From the NCBI RefSeq assembly GCF_000204055.1, contig NW_006768773.1:1333879-1397878 (forward strand): a stretch of 64,000 nt of DNA, in the 5' to 3' direction. The position numbers were made by a program, and so were the translations under genes. Below the pieces are notes generated by a model. The model saw nothing but the letters and a program-made list of their open reading frames with translations, made no database searches and was not told the DNA's origin. How positions within the stretch are numbered: position 1 is the first letter of the stretch; each line of letters begins with the position of its first letter. The DNA is from Melampsora larici-populina 98AG31 (lineage: Eukaryota; Basidiomycota; Pucciniomycetes; Pucciniales; Melampsoraceae). Shown piece after piece: positions 22,741-35,620 of the stretch.

Positions 22741-23487
22741 GATGAACCTTGCAATAATTGTATGTATGCAGCAATTGATAATTATAGGAGGTTAAAGTTG
22801 AAGAAGCTTGAAATCTCTAGGTATAGATCACCGTCACTATTCAGCAACAAACCATAAAAATCATCCTAATAATGTTCAAAATCGTGTATCGAGTGACAGA
22901 CCGACTCCGCTCACGTTGAGAATCAGCTGCAAGTGAAGCTTGGTCAGGACTGCGAAGCTTGAAAAATGTGCTTTACAGTCTCTAGCCTGCGCCGCATACT
23001 CTCAGGTCACTTAGCTCTTGAAACGATCTTCAAAGACAGTCCATGCCCAATTCACGGAGACTGATACATAGCTTCTAGAGTACTACGCACGAGATTCAAG
23101 TTTGGCTTCGGATGTAATATGGCCTTCTTCTTGGAATTGGATGTCTGAGTGAGTCTTGCCAGATCGCGAAAATCTTGAAAACTCACATCGGAAATATCTT
23201 CGAGTCGATCAAGTATGACGGTTGTTTCGTCAACAAGACAGAATTATAGGTCTGAATTTGTCTGGGTTAATGGGATGGAGCACAAGATTGTCTCATTCCC
23301 ATGCGTTTGGGGTAACATTAAAGTGATCATTCAAAATACACACTGATCCGCATGTTGTAGTTCAACATCAGGATCGAATCGCATCAAATAGTTTATCAAA
23401 TTGAAAAGAATGCATCAAGATCAGGTTTATGAAATGAAATAAAAACAGAGAATGAGATGAGAAACGTAAGCGTAAAGATATCTAAAG
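22741..23487. other. Intergenic, no gene seen
   Basis: Separates two minus-strand genes; no open frame with coding character. Contains the promoter region of the 12-exon gene and the 3' flank of the 23488-25655 gene. Confidence 0.5.
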
Positions 23488-25655
23488 CTAGCCCTGACTA
23501 GGATCCCTACTTCCTTTACGACCGATGTCTTTATCTTCATCACCATCTCTATTCCCGGTTTTCCTCATAGGTCCTCGATAATTAGGATCAAATGATCTAC
23601 CTTTATAAGGATGATTCTCAGGTGCAGTACAAAGCTTATGACGTTTAGTCTTTCCACCATTTCCAGTTTGAGTAGTTTGAGACCAATTAGAAGATCTTGA
23701 AGTGCTTGACTTTAAAACTTTAATGTTTTGATTCTCACGTGGTTTTCCAGTCAAAAAATCATATCCTTCTTTCTCACCTCCAGTTCTATAAGGATTATCA
23801 TGAAACCTTAAATCATCAGCAAGTTCTGATTCCTGACGAGCTAATTCTTCTAAATCTTTCCTCCATACACTTATATCTTGAGTATCTTTTCCTTCAAGTC
23901 CAACTTTATATGTAAAAACCGAATGTCTAACTTTTTGACAATACCTAAATCCAGTGATCCATCCATATTGCTTTCCAATCTCTTTGACCGTTTCTCTATG
24001 AACAATTAATCCGTTTGCAAAAAAATCAAATTTATAAATCTCACGTGCAAGTCTGATCATATAATTTAAATTCGATTCCCATTCATCAAAAGACATACTC
24101 CATTCTGATGGGTATGGAAAGATTCGATAAATTATCTTTCCATTCTTATCGTTCTTTTGTGATTGATGATTTGATAAATCATGTTCATGAGCTAATCTTA
24201 ACCAATCTTTATTAAAGATCGTTAATGGTAATTTTCCAGTTAATTTTTTAAATAATTCATGAAAATGTGGTGTAAGTCCAACAAGCTCAATTGAAGCTGT
24301 CACTCCTGTTGCGAATGAAAGTCCACCGTTTTGAAGAGTAGGACCCGGTGTAATAGGATTTAAGACTAAACTAGATGGTTTAGATGATGAATCAATCGTT
24401 TCAATTCTAGGCCTTCCTGATTTGATTGGTGAACTAGGTGCGAGGAATTGATGGATCCTAATGAGCTTATCAGCGGTATCAAAATCACCTTTTTGAGCTG
24501 CTCTTTTCACTCTTTGTCTCAAATCATTTAGAGTATTCAAATCTTCATCTTTCGTAGGATCAACTTCTGGAGTTCCCTTTAGCATCACCTCGTCTGAGAT
24601 CTGATTGGTGGATCCTATTTCCTTCATGGTCTTCTGACCTATCCCTGGATTACAAGGTTCGGAAACATGCTTGGATTGGTTGATTAAAGGTTCACCCCAT
24701 TTTAAGTTTTGATTGCTAAGGCTTGTTCCGTTTTGAAAATTTGGAAGAGTGTGTTGACCGAAACGTGAACTGTTACCCCATGGGTAATTAGAAGTCTCGA
24801 TGACCTCATTGTGCGGTAGACTGCTTTCAACTCCGAATGATGTATTAGGCATTTCAGTGCTTTGAAGATCATAGTTTCCAAGTAAGAACAAATTAGTTTT
24901 TAGTCAACTCTAAGATGTTCATGATCATAAACCATGACTAACTATTGTAAAAACCCATTGTTTGAAGTTGTACCAGGTGATCGAGCTGGCTTGATTACTT
25001 CATTCGATCGCTCTGATATCAAAGCATTCATCATCTCGTTTCTTGGGTTTTGAGCTCTGTTGGCAAACACGAATCAATTTAAATTCTAGTACTTATCAAG
25101 AATTCATCTACTGATATATTTCACTTACACCACTTGTTCTTTTTGTCTATTCAATCTTGGATCTCTTATTTTGAAAATCGAACTAGAATGGTTAATTTTC
25201 TTTCCATTTTCAAAACTTTCAATTGGTTCGATTCTAATTGGATAATTCATACTAGGAATCTTATAATTATGACTAATCGGGACATTCACTTCTTGTGGTA
25301 AATAATGACGTTGTTGACTAACTGTTCCAGTCTTTGGTCGTCCACTTTTAATTTCAGTTTGTAATTCCAAATGATTTCTTCCATTCGTATTAATCTTAGA
25401 ACTATTCAAGATCTCAGATTGGTTTTCTAATGTGATGTTGTTGTGTGTTATAGTCATTGGTGATTTAGTCATCTTTTCTTGATTTGAATTTTGTGATGAT
25501 CTACTAAGTGGTCGACGTGCTGGTACGGTACTCTGTCTCACCAAGGTTGGTAAGCTGAAGGATGAGTTTAATGGTGAAGTATTACGAGTTATAGAAGGAG
25601 CTCTTGAATGTTGACGATCTATTGATAAATGTTGATCTGTGATTTTCTCTGCCAT
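23488..25655 (-). CDS. 670-aa protein of a rust or basidiomycete family, function unknown
   Basis: Three exons (minus): 25129-25655 (ATG at 25655), 24943-25056 and 23488-24859, all phase-consistent. The first 310 residues are disordered, Ser/Asn/Gln-rich, with two similar K/SGRPK or SGRPR motifs. A short helical module (DLRQRVKRAAQKGDFDTADK) precedes the globular C-terminal region, about residues 400-600, with FPYPSEWSMSFDEWESNLNY, EIYKFDFFANGLIVHRETV, FRYCQKVRHSVFTYKV and HDNPYRTGGEKEGYDFLTGK. Proteins with this arrangement recur in rust and agaric genomes, sometimes near retroelements, so a gag-like or domesticated origin is possible. The C-terminal tail is basic. No catalytic motif is visible. 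Confidence 0.75.
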
Positions 25656-26840
25656 TTTAGCTCAGTAAATCAAGAAGAATTAACACGATAATTATTTGGA
25701 TGGATGAATCAAAGTTGAAGGTGAGGTAGAGCTCTTGAAAGGTAATGGAAAGTAGTACCAAAAGAGACACTCCCCTTCTCAGGTGATCAACCTCTTTACC
25801 GTCATCCTGAGGCCGAGTGTTCGAAATGACCTGACTGTGTCAATCCACATTTCATCATGGCCACTCTCATCCTCTGCGCATAAATGAACACGGAAGCGAA
25901 AAATCATATCCAGTTAGTAAGGCCAATAAGGGAGTTCTGGCACTGCATCATTGAACAACTGGTGAAAACAAATTGAAATACCCAAAAGATGTGTATCGCA
26001 GGACAGCGCTCTTGATCAAGTGAAGGATGCTGGGCTTGTTAAGTTTGCATTTCCCTATAGTCATCACTTGATCAGACATCATTCACTTGAAAACCACAAT
26101 TTCTGAATCTAACTTTGGCTTCCTAATGTACAAAAAATATGATTTGCAACTAAAAGGTAGCGCGCTTCTAGATCAAAAGTCACGAGGACACTTCAAAGAC
26201 ATAAGCCATCCCGTGATAACCGTGTTTCCGCTCTATGTCTCTACTGTGACTTACGAAGCAACTTACCAAGACTTCAAACTCCAAACAAAAATCTGATAAA
26301 CTTCTCTTTACCATATTGATGTAAACTAAAAAGATGTGCTTGATTACCAAGTATATATAAACTAACAATAAAACCTTTCCAACTTTCTTGATCCTTTTCC
26401 CACTTTTACATACATACATATCCTGATTTGTTCATTCCAAATCTTCATTCCTCATCATCAAATATTCTTTCAAGATCTTTCATCTGATCATCTTACATAC
26501 TATATATTCCATCTCTTTCCTCTTTACACACCTCTAGCCCATGATCATGCACACAAAACCAGAATCTATCAACCAATTAACTTATTCTTCTATTGACCAT
26601 CATCATCATCATCATTATCTATAATCTATTTAAAATCAATTTTCTTAAACAAATCAATTATAAAACTGATCACTTCAAAATTTAAACCTATTACTGTTCA
26701 TTTTCATAACTCAACCTTTTAATTTAAAAAAAAGAAAATAAAAATCAATTAGATCAAATCAAGCAAAACAAAAACCATCATCATCAGTAAGTAAAAAAAG
26801 AATTAAAAAAAGATTTCTAAACTAATTTCACACCTGTGCG
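25656..26840. other. Intergenic, pyrimidine-rich
   Basis: No supported gene. Long C/T/A-rich stretch with CATCATCAT runs (26605-26625) upstream of the KDZ element. Left flank of the element at 26833-26840 is CCTGTGCG. Confidence 0.5.
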
Positions 26841-27223
26841 CCTTCAATTTAACCTAACCTATCCGACGTAAAAAGAATCGGTCCCGACCTAGCGGGTCCG
26901 CAAATCCCTTCTAGATTTATCTAGATACATAGATACATCTCTGGTGACCTCGAAATTTGGCTAAGTTCCCTTTCTGCCCACCAACAGGAGACCACCCCCC
27001 TGGCACAAGTCCCACCCTTCTCACCCCCTTTTCACCACCCTCTCACCACCTTTCCACCACCCTCTCACCACCCTCTCACCACCTTTCCACCACCCTCTCA
27101 CCCCCTTTTCACCACCCTCTCACACCCTTTTCACCACCCTCTCACCAACTCTCGTTGTCCCCTCTCACCGCCGTCTCACCACTCTTTCACCACCCTTTCA
27201 CCCCTTTTCCACCACCCTTTCAC
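26841..27223 (+). repeat. Left inverted repeat of the KDZ element with minisatellite
   Basis: Unique outer part of about 160 bp followed by a minisatellite built on CACCACCCTCTCAC and CACCCCCTTTT units (about 27004-27223). Matches the right repeat in reverse with copy-number differences. The minisatellite is open in the frame of the FAR1 gene from 26957. Confidence 0.9.
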
Positions 27224-27313
27224 CGTCTTATCCCACATCCCATCAAACTTTCCTTCTTCAACCTTCAATTTCTTTTCACCTCAGCTATTGTGATTGACTC
27301 AAAACATATCAAT

Positions 27314-28628
27314 ATGACACCATTCGAAATCCACAACACCATCCCAGCTCCACCTCCCATTACGCTACCCGGACCAACTCTAGAACTTATGAACAAGTAT
27401 GTTAAAGAGTTCAGCCCTCAGCATGGGTACCTCATTTCAATTGGTCGGTCTTCAGTCAAGAAGAAGCCGAATTGCAGGTATAGGTGCCACCGCAGTGGGT
27501 TACCTGAAGCAGTCAAGGATTCAACAAAAGAATTGAAATCTTTGAAGATTGATTGCCCTTTCTTACTGAAGGCACGATACAACTCCGTCAAGCAGTCATG
27601 GACACTTACTCACGTCAACACTACTCATAATCACCCACCCAATCCTGATATTCAACTTCAATATACCCCAGCGCAAGCGTTCAACCCACCCGTCAACGCC
27701 ACTATACCAATCCCACAACCTTCTACTAGCTCGCACAAAGACCATGATGATGCCACTTTAGTTTTGGGAACCCTCGGTCAAGCTGATACTCAACCTACAC
27801 TCCATCTTAATTCGCCCACCCGTGTCACCAGTACATCAAACCCACATATTCCACATACCTCCGAACCAATGGTCGACTTGTTTGTTAGCATGTTCCGTCC
27901 AAGGCTACTAGCACTATCTGTTGATCAACAAAAAAAATTATCAATCAAATCAATAATTTATTTCTCAACGTTCACAATGATCCCACCGTAAGCCTACCAC
28001 ACTACTCACCCTGATCAATCCATGATTTTCTCATATCAATTTGACATGTGTACTCATTAGGTCACAAGCCTCCCCACTTACCAGCCACCAACGAGTCATG
28101 AGCACGATCACACTGATTTGCACCTCAATTCCTCCTCTAGTGATGGTCATCAATCGGAACCTTCAGAAGATACAGTACGTTATCCCCTGTCTGATCTCAG
28201 ATCAATCAAGCTGATCCAACTTCCTTCCTCATTTGGACTACTCAGCCACATCCGGAAACCAGCACAAACAAGCAGGTCGATCATGCCACACTTGTACGTG
28301 CTCACTTACACATCTTCATATCTTCCTACCTCCAAGACTCGCTGACTCAACTCTGTTTTAGGTAATCGATCAATCCTCGAATGAAACTCATGCCGTCTCT
28401 CAACTCACCACCAACACAATCGATGGGCAAACCACCAACACAATTGACGAGCAACCCATCAACACAATTGATGATCAACCCACCAACACGTTTGATGGGC
28501 CTAAAGCCAATAGTAAACCAAAACCTACTGCCAAGACAAAGTCTGTACCTCGAAAGCGAGTACGTGCAGGAGAAGGGCAACAGGAGTTAATCACGGCTCG
28601 CAGGTCTCTACGTTCTAAAAAGGTGTAA
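27314..28628 (+). CDS. FAR1-type DNA-binding protein with AT-hook, frameshifted
   Basis: Three exons: 27314-27987, 28061-28174, 28362-28628. The first 130 residues form a FAR1/WRKY-GCM1-like zinc domain: YVKEFSPQHGYLISIGRSS, CRYRCHRSG, CPFLLKARYN and a closing HVNTTHNHPP, giving the C-C-H-H pattern. These domains normally bind transposon ends or promoters. The C-terminus has four degenerate repeats around TTNTIDGQ, then a basic AT-hook-like PRKRVRAG and a Lys/Arg tail. An A8 run near 27930 shifts the frame: exons 2 and 3 fit only if the run had nine A's, so there is a one-base deletion or a sequencing error. As read literally, the protein would stop soon after residue 225. It is transcribed inward from the left repeat, so that repeat is its likely promoter. 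Confidence 0.75.
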
Positions 28629-28712
28629 AGATATGAAATTGATCAATGTAACACTTGATGAATACAACATGTACTGCTCGAATCTTGGTCAACAGACACT
28701 AGTATCTTGAAA

Positions 28713-31700
28713 TCAAAAGTCCTGATTCGATTCCTCTGCAATCAGAGTTGGCATGTTCACCATCTCACCCCAATGAGCCATAGCCTTGGCCTTCATAGAT
28801 TTCCACCGACTGAGAACATCTGTGTCAAAGGTATTTGGACCATCAAAGTAACGTGCCGTGAAGTTTAGTACTTCCTCCAAGTTTAAATCCCAAATCATCC
28901 ATAGGTAACTAGCACTTGCGACCAGGAATGCGTATAATACCTGCAGGTTGAAAGCTTCGATTTCATCTGGAACAACAAATGAATCAAACATCAGAAACCG
29001 TATCCACACAGAAGGACTTTTCACTTGCCCTCTGTGTTTAAAATTTCCCTCTGAATTTCATCAAGCTTCTGTTGATGATTGAGTGCCCACAGAACAAGTT
29101 GACGAGTCTCTCTCGAGATGCGCTTTAGCTCTTCATCTCCCGCTCGCTCCAATAGATAATATCGAATGCCCTCCTTTGTATATTTGTTCGAAGCCCAATC
29201 TTCTTCAGGATGACTCAAGCTACCCAAATCCCAAAACTCATCTGTCACTCGCATTGCTTCAATTTCCTGAAAGGTGGGAACATGAATTGCTTCCCTTCTT
29301 GTGTGTCTCTCGTTGTATTTGCACACATGTCGCCGATAAGTCTTTAACTTCGTCTGTAGTAATACCTTTTTTTTCCTTCGATTTTTATTGATCCAACTTT
29401 GTTTTGTGGTTCCTACAAACACACGATATCAACATCACAATCATGACCTTTTGAACCTCAAAAAATACCTGTCTGAAGCCGAGCACGTCTCTGGTACTCA
29501 ACTACCCCAACCTTGGCCTCATAAAGTTGGCCCTTGGCCAGCGCTATTGTAAGTAGAGACTTTCTTTCGCCATCTGCCCTTACCATAATGAACACCTTAA
29601 CTTATTTGAACACACACAATGAGAACTTACCTGTGGATTGATGAAAGTGTTCGGAACCAATCTCCTTAGCCATACTCAGGGCTTTTTGCTCCAGAAGCAC
29701 TACTGAACGAGGTAATCTGAGTAGCTCATTGCGCTCCTCATTTGTTCGGCTTCTTCGACTTTTTGCTTCGATCTCTGCGAGCTTGTCACTGTCAATGCTT
29801 TCATCAGAAACATAGACGGACGGGAGACTCTCTAACAAAGAAAGTAACTTTGCGTACCGTGCCTCAACAAGCTCCTCTTCCAGTTTCATAAGCACTGTAA
29901 GTTGTTCGCGCTTCTCGTCTGCACTCTCCTGTATGGCCTTTTTTTGTAGTTCCTTCTGTCTATTCCACTGTGTCTCCAGATAGACAACAGTATGTGTTGG
30001 GTGTTGCTTCCTCAATTTTTCAAGCCCTGCTTCAGCTTCAACCAACCTCTTTTTAATTTCCTTGGCTCGCCTTTTGATTGATTGAACTGTCATAGAAATG
30101 TTGTACTTATCATGCATCAATGATGTTTGAATGTGTCTTATACGTATAACTGTATTGATCTCCTTGATGTGACTTACCAGCGTTCTTTCTTAACATTTCA
30201 TTACAATGGATGGAACGGAAGCTGATGTTTGCCAACCGGTGTTGGCTTGTGGCGTACCTGTTTGGCGACACGAGGGGAGAGAGGTCTACTCCCCATACAC
30301 GTTCCATCCCCTCTCCGTCGGAAAATCCAAATCCAACATTAAGCCTAGGATTATAATCCAACTGACAACCCCACTCGTGGACGTAAGCGTGGAATACGCT
30401 TGTTCCAAACTTCAGACGTCCCAGCTCGCGTTCAACTGCAAACTGATTTCGCTGTTTAAAGCGTTTCGAATTATAGCAGGAAGTTCAATACTTTCAACAA
30501 GATCTATTTATGTCTAGGGACACACGTTCACTATACCCTTCTCGATATTGCAACCAATGTCGTATAGGAATGCTACTTTATTCCTACCCTCATGACCCTC
30601 AGGATTATCTACAGTCTTTAGAATCCAATCAATCAGAGTTAACGCAAATACAGATCTATAAAAGTGGCATTGTCCCGTTAGCGTATTGATCTATAGCACA
30701 TCATAACTCCCCAAAACTCACTTTTCCCCACTCTGTACAATGTTAATAAATCGCAGGATGTGATCATGGCGACACACCATTCCAAAAAGGCCGGTGTCAT
30801 CACAGCCCTTCCAGGTAGACTTACCCCGAACATCATTTGCGGCGGTATGCTGCTCGCTACAAGGATGCTATTGAAATAGTATGTTATATGATTTCAGTAG
30901 CTTTCATTCATACAAAACATGAAATAAGACCTACAACTTCCTCATCTTTGTCTGGTTGCACATTTGGATCGATTTCGAATTGTTGTGACCTAGACATGAA
31001 GAGCTCAGGAGCTTCAGGAAAGTAGCCCGGAATCGGTACACTTGCAGCTATATGCCTGCGATGCTGGAAGTTACCGTCCATGCAGACTATGTAGTCTGGC
31101 TCTTCTGGGGCCGTTCGGGCGCCTGCCGGTGGGCCAAAACACCTAGGGCAATTTGCAGCCAGTTGATCAATTTCTTCGTACTTGAGTAATTTAAATTCCC
31201 GCTTGCGAATATCACGAATGATGGACCTATATGCATCAAGAGCACAAGAGAATGGCTCTCGCCAATCTCGCGGCTGGATCAAAAGATGTCAAGAATATGC
31301 ATAACAATATGGATCATAAAAACTATGACTCACGTGTCCCTTGGTGTGTATCATCGGGTTGAATGCGTCAAGCAGCACATCAAGAGCTCGAACAAATCCC
31401 TGAACACGTAATGCACAGTACTTCCAAACTACATGGAAGAATCTGAGAAGGCAAATCGAAAATGCCGTTTTGGGATGGACGGGTGTTGCGCCAATGTATC
31501 CCATCTCAACAAGACGAACATTGTGATTTTGACACAGACAGAACGTCACTTGTAGCTTTTGTCGCGCTAGAAACAAAGCTATTTTCTTGAGCTTCTTAGT
31601 AGTACAAATGGCTCGGAGATAACTCACTCAGAAGATCCACCAGATCAATCCAGACGGTACGTTGTCGTTGTGTAGAACATGAACATACTGTTCTCAAATC

Positions 31701-32210
31701 CTCATTCCATCTTTTCAAATCGCCCCAATTGGATGTCAATAGACGACATCGAAGAAACAGAGAGACCATAAGGGCACACTGATGTGCCCATTCAACTTTG
31801 TGTTTGAGTCTCTGGGCATCATAGTGCGCGCGCCGAAGGCCGGAAATGATTTCATCGTCTTCCGAGTCGTACTCCATTTCGTCCACATCTTCCCAACCAT
31901 CTTCGTCTGTGTAATCGTCTAGGTTGGTGGCCTGGGCTGGGTCATAACCCTGGCGATATTGATCTTCAAGGTCATCAAATCCGGGATTGGTCATCCCATC
32001 ATCTGGCCAGGTGGCATCTTGTGATGGTGCGTCGTTTGAGCCTTCACCTGTTTTAACTCCGTTCTTGCGTCGGATGAAGTGAGATTGTGATTTGATGGTC
32101 TGATGCTGGTCTCTCTTCTTTTGAGCCAAGAAAGCAAGCTGTCGATCAGTAACCGGTTTAGGATTGGTGCGAATCTTCTTCAAGGGTTTATTGAAGTTTG
32201 TTGGAGCCAT
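28713..32210 (-). CDS. KDZ transposase with CxC-like cysteine cluster
   Basis: A multi-exon minus-strand gene, ATG at 32210 (MAPTNFNKPLKK), stop at 28713. After an acidic N-terminal region, residues about 150-290 contain a Cys cluster (CLCQNHNVRLVEMGYIG, HPKTAFSICLLRFFHVVWK) of the CxC type that accompanies KDZ transposases. The catalytic part follows: CPRCFG then DYIVCMDGNFQHRRH (31060-31150), a GCDDTGLFGMVCRHDH block (30750-30800), FLYDIGCNIEK (30545-30580) and VGFGFSDGEGMERVW (about 30300-30345), supplying the expected acidic residues. The C-terminal third (28713-30120) is a long coiled coil plus a Trp-rich tail. I did not resolve every exon junction, so small lesions may be missed, but all motifs are in order on one strand. 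Confidence 0.85.
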
Positions 32211-32639
32211 TGCCACAACAAAATGATCAATAGGGCGAAAGTGAACAACTTTTTTGATTGTGGACTTAATACCTTGACTAAAATCGCGTTGAAGACTAAG
32301 CCACTAACTCTTTGGGCTATCGAGCTACCCAAAGAGGAAAACTAGCCTATTACGCAAATGGTTATATTACACAGTATTGTCAGATTATTGTCTAAATACT
32401 GTGGTACAATACTGCAGCAAAATAAGGTACCAAACGTGGTAAGATCATACCACTGTGGTATTGATGCGATTACGAAAATACCGCGGTAAAATAACCGCTC
32501 CCAAACGGGGCCTAAGGAATGTAAAAAGTTGCAAGTTGGTGCTAGTTTTGAAGCCCTAGCTAGATGGTCATAGTCATCAGGTTTGTTCACTTTGGGGACA
32601 AATTGTTTGTAGTTTTCAGGTTTGCTAATAATTAATGAC

Positions 32640-34265
32640 GTTGGAAAAATGTCTCACACACAACATTGCAAAGCAAAAGTGATTTTAAACATTGAAGATG
32701 AGGTTTTTTGAGGAAAGTACATCAATGAAAAGTGTCCAGCGTGCATTAAAGCACATTTACCAAAGGATTAAAACACATTTTGACCACATCTTCAATGTGT
32801 TTGTGAAGGGTTTGTACTTGAGTGGATCCAAAAAGGTGTTTTTTTTGGTATGGAAGTAGAGTTTGCAAGGTGAAGATGAGGGATTTTAAGAAAAGTTCAT
32901 TAATAAAAAGTGTTCAGCGTGCAGGAATTCACATTTAACAAAGGATCAAAACACATTTTGACCACATCTTCAATGTGTTTGTGCAGTGTTTGTACTTGAG
33001 TGGATCCAAAAAGGTGGTTTTTGGATATGGAAGTAGAATTTGCAAGGTGAAGATGAGGTATTTTGAGAAAAGGTCATTAATGAAAAGTGTTCACCGTGCA
33101 GGAATTCACATTTAACAAAGAAGCAAAACACAATTTGCCACATATTCATTGTGTTTAAGGCAACTTTGAGGTCTAATTACTAAGAGTATAGGCAAGAAGA
33201 CTTGTTTGGAATTCATGAAAAAACCTTTCCCAAGGATTTTGATACAAAATTGAACACAGATTCCACATAAACACATTGAAGGTGTGGTTAAATTGTGTTT
33301 TGCTTCTTTGGTAAATGTACTTTCATGCACGCCGGACATCTTTCATTAATGAGTTTTCCCCAAAAACTCTCATCTTCACCCTGCAATTTCCACTTCCATA
33401 TCAAAAAAACTCTTGATTTGATCCACTCAAGTACAAACACTGCACAAACCCATTGAAGATGTGGTCAAAATGTGTTTTGATCCTTTGGTAAATGTGCTTT
33501 AATGCACGCTGAACACTTTTCATTATTGAACTTTTCTTAAAATCCCTCATCTTCACCTTTCAATTGCAATTTCAACATCACATATGGTAAATTTATCTCC
33601 TGCTCAAGTACAAATACCACACAAACACATTGAAGATGTGGTCAAAATGTGTTTTGATCCTTTGTTAAATGTGAATTCCTGCACGCTGAACACTTTTTAT
33701 TAATGAACTTTTCTTAAAATCCCTCATCTTCACCTTGCAAACTCTACTTCCATACCAAAAAAACACCTTTTTGGATCCACTCAAGTATAAACCCTTCACA
33801 AACACATTGAAGATGTGGTGAAATTGTGTTTTGATCCTTTGATAAATGTGCTTTTATGCACGCTGGACACTTTTCATTAATGAACTTTTCTCAAAATACC
33901 TCATCTTCAATGTTTAAAATCACATTTGATTTTGAAAATGGTACTATTTTCTCCCAACCAGTTACAAAAGCCACAAAAACACATTGAAGATGTGGCAAAG
34001 TTGTGTGTTGCTCATCTAGGATCTGTGCTTTCTTAAATGTTGAACACTTTTCATTGATGAACTTTTCTCAAAAACTCTCATCTTCACCCTTTAAAATCAC
34101 TTTTGATATTCAAGAAGCTACTATTTTCTCCAGATCAGGTACCGCCACGACACAAACACATTCAAGATGGGGCAAATCGGGGTACTGCTTCTTTGCCAAA
34201 TTTACTCTCTTATACGCCGGACAACTTTCATTATTGGTATCTTATCACATTTACCCATCTTGATC
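32640..34265. repeat. Foldback array of a ~180-bp unit
   Basis: About three head-to-tail copies (period about 180 bp, e.g. 32769 and 32949) built around CACATTTTGACCACATC are followed from about 33240 by about five copies in the opposite orientation (around GATGTGGTCAAAATGTG). The whole forms a ~1.6-kb imperfect palindrome with tandem arms. Open frames here are short and not gene-like. Confidence 0.85.
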
Positions 34266-34983
34266 CTTTAATTCCAACTTCAATACACATACTCAACATT
34301 TGTCCTTTCCTATCAATCTGAGCAGTATTGTCTAATTAGCATTTTCAAAGCATGAGAGCAGATGAAATACATTTGAAACAAACAGAAAGTGAATCCCTTG
34401 TTCCAGTGACACATTAACAGCTAGTTGTACCATCTCAAAAGTGTAGCCCATATGAAAATTGTCTTCAACTTCACCTTCCGTGTCACAAGGCACCTATAGC
34501 AAGTTTTTCTCAAGTTTGTGTATCTGTATGCTGCACTCAAGCCCAATCTACATCCAACCATGATATTTTTCATGTTAATCGATTTTCTTTGGCAAACAAA
34601 ACTGACTGAATCTACATTACCCATTCGAAGATTTTAACCTCAATATGAAAACCATTACAACTGAGATAAAACTCCAGGATGACGGGTTGAGAAGTGTCAA
34701 AACAAGTAGATGTATGAAAAACAAGCAACAGACAAACAGAACAACATAAGAGAGCTTAATAGTAGTGTTAAGAAATCACAACTGGGTCATTGATGCCTGT
34801 GCATTCGATTGATGTAAGTGGTATGGAAACTCATTCTGTGGCTTATTGATTTTGCCGCTGGAATGGAAAGAGGTAAAGATGGGAATGAGGTAAAGTCCTA
34901 TTTGAAGTACTGATGAACACGATGGTTTTGGGTGAGTAGCGTGGTCGCCAGTGTCATATCTAGTATCAGATGTATGTAAAGAC

Positions 34984-35620
34984 TCACATGGCTTCTAAAG
35001 TGGCCCGTAGGGCATGTCTATTGGTTAAACCGATAATGGTGCTCGAAGGACTAAGATGAAGCTTCGGTCTATCAGTGATTTCCTCAGTATCCGATTGAAT
35101 AGAAGCATACTGACCTATGAGTGTGAGTAATAGAATCAGCGATTCGGAGGGTATGTTTCAAGATTTGGACTCTGTGTAGCACTTTTGACATACGTCCAAG
35201 TTCAGTGCTGCTTCCAAATCCAGTGCTGCTCGGGTCATGTAAACCAACGATGGATTCTCTGGCCAATGCTTGTGTGTGAAGGTAAATTCGGAGTTCGTGA
35301 ACAGCATTGTGGGCGAACTCGCAGTCGGATACAATCACTTGAAACTCCTTTGTGAGCAAGATTTGAATTAACTCAAGGCACTTTGCATCAATGGATACTG
35401 TCCAAATGTTATCAATAACAGGTTTTGGCCTTAGCAAGTATTCATCGATATTCAGCATCAACAAAATTGCGTTGGAAAGGTCGTGAAGCCACGAATGGAA
35501 ATTGGAGCCATGAAGTTTCAATTCGGGAATGGCGTCTTGAAACCTGGACGGGTCTATCTTTTTGACTTCGATAGAGCCCCTGAGAAGTTCATCATCGGAA
35601 GGTTTGTCATTGGGCGACAT
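34984..35620 (-). CDS. Copia gag-like small protein inside the KDZ element
   Basis: Two exons (minus): 35115-35620 (ATG at 35620) and 34984-35068, joined by a 46-nt intron, 196 residues. The core, LKLHGSNFHSWLHDLSNAIL followed by EYLLRPKP and a W...D..CL.LI pattern, matches the N-terminal half of Copia gag (UBN2/DUF4219 type). No zinc knuckle, protease or polymerase follows; the protein simply ends in TLEAM. It therefore looks like a stand-alone or captured gag-derived gene rather than part of a full retrotransposon; no LTRs flank it. Location between inverted repeats and intact frame suggest it moves with, and may be kept by, the KDZ element. Confidence 0.7.

Noticed and set aside
27004..27240. 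CRISPR-like regular repeats
   Set aside because: Units are contiguous and variable without unique spacers, in a eukaryotic transposon end: a minisatellite.
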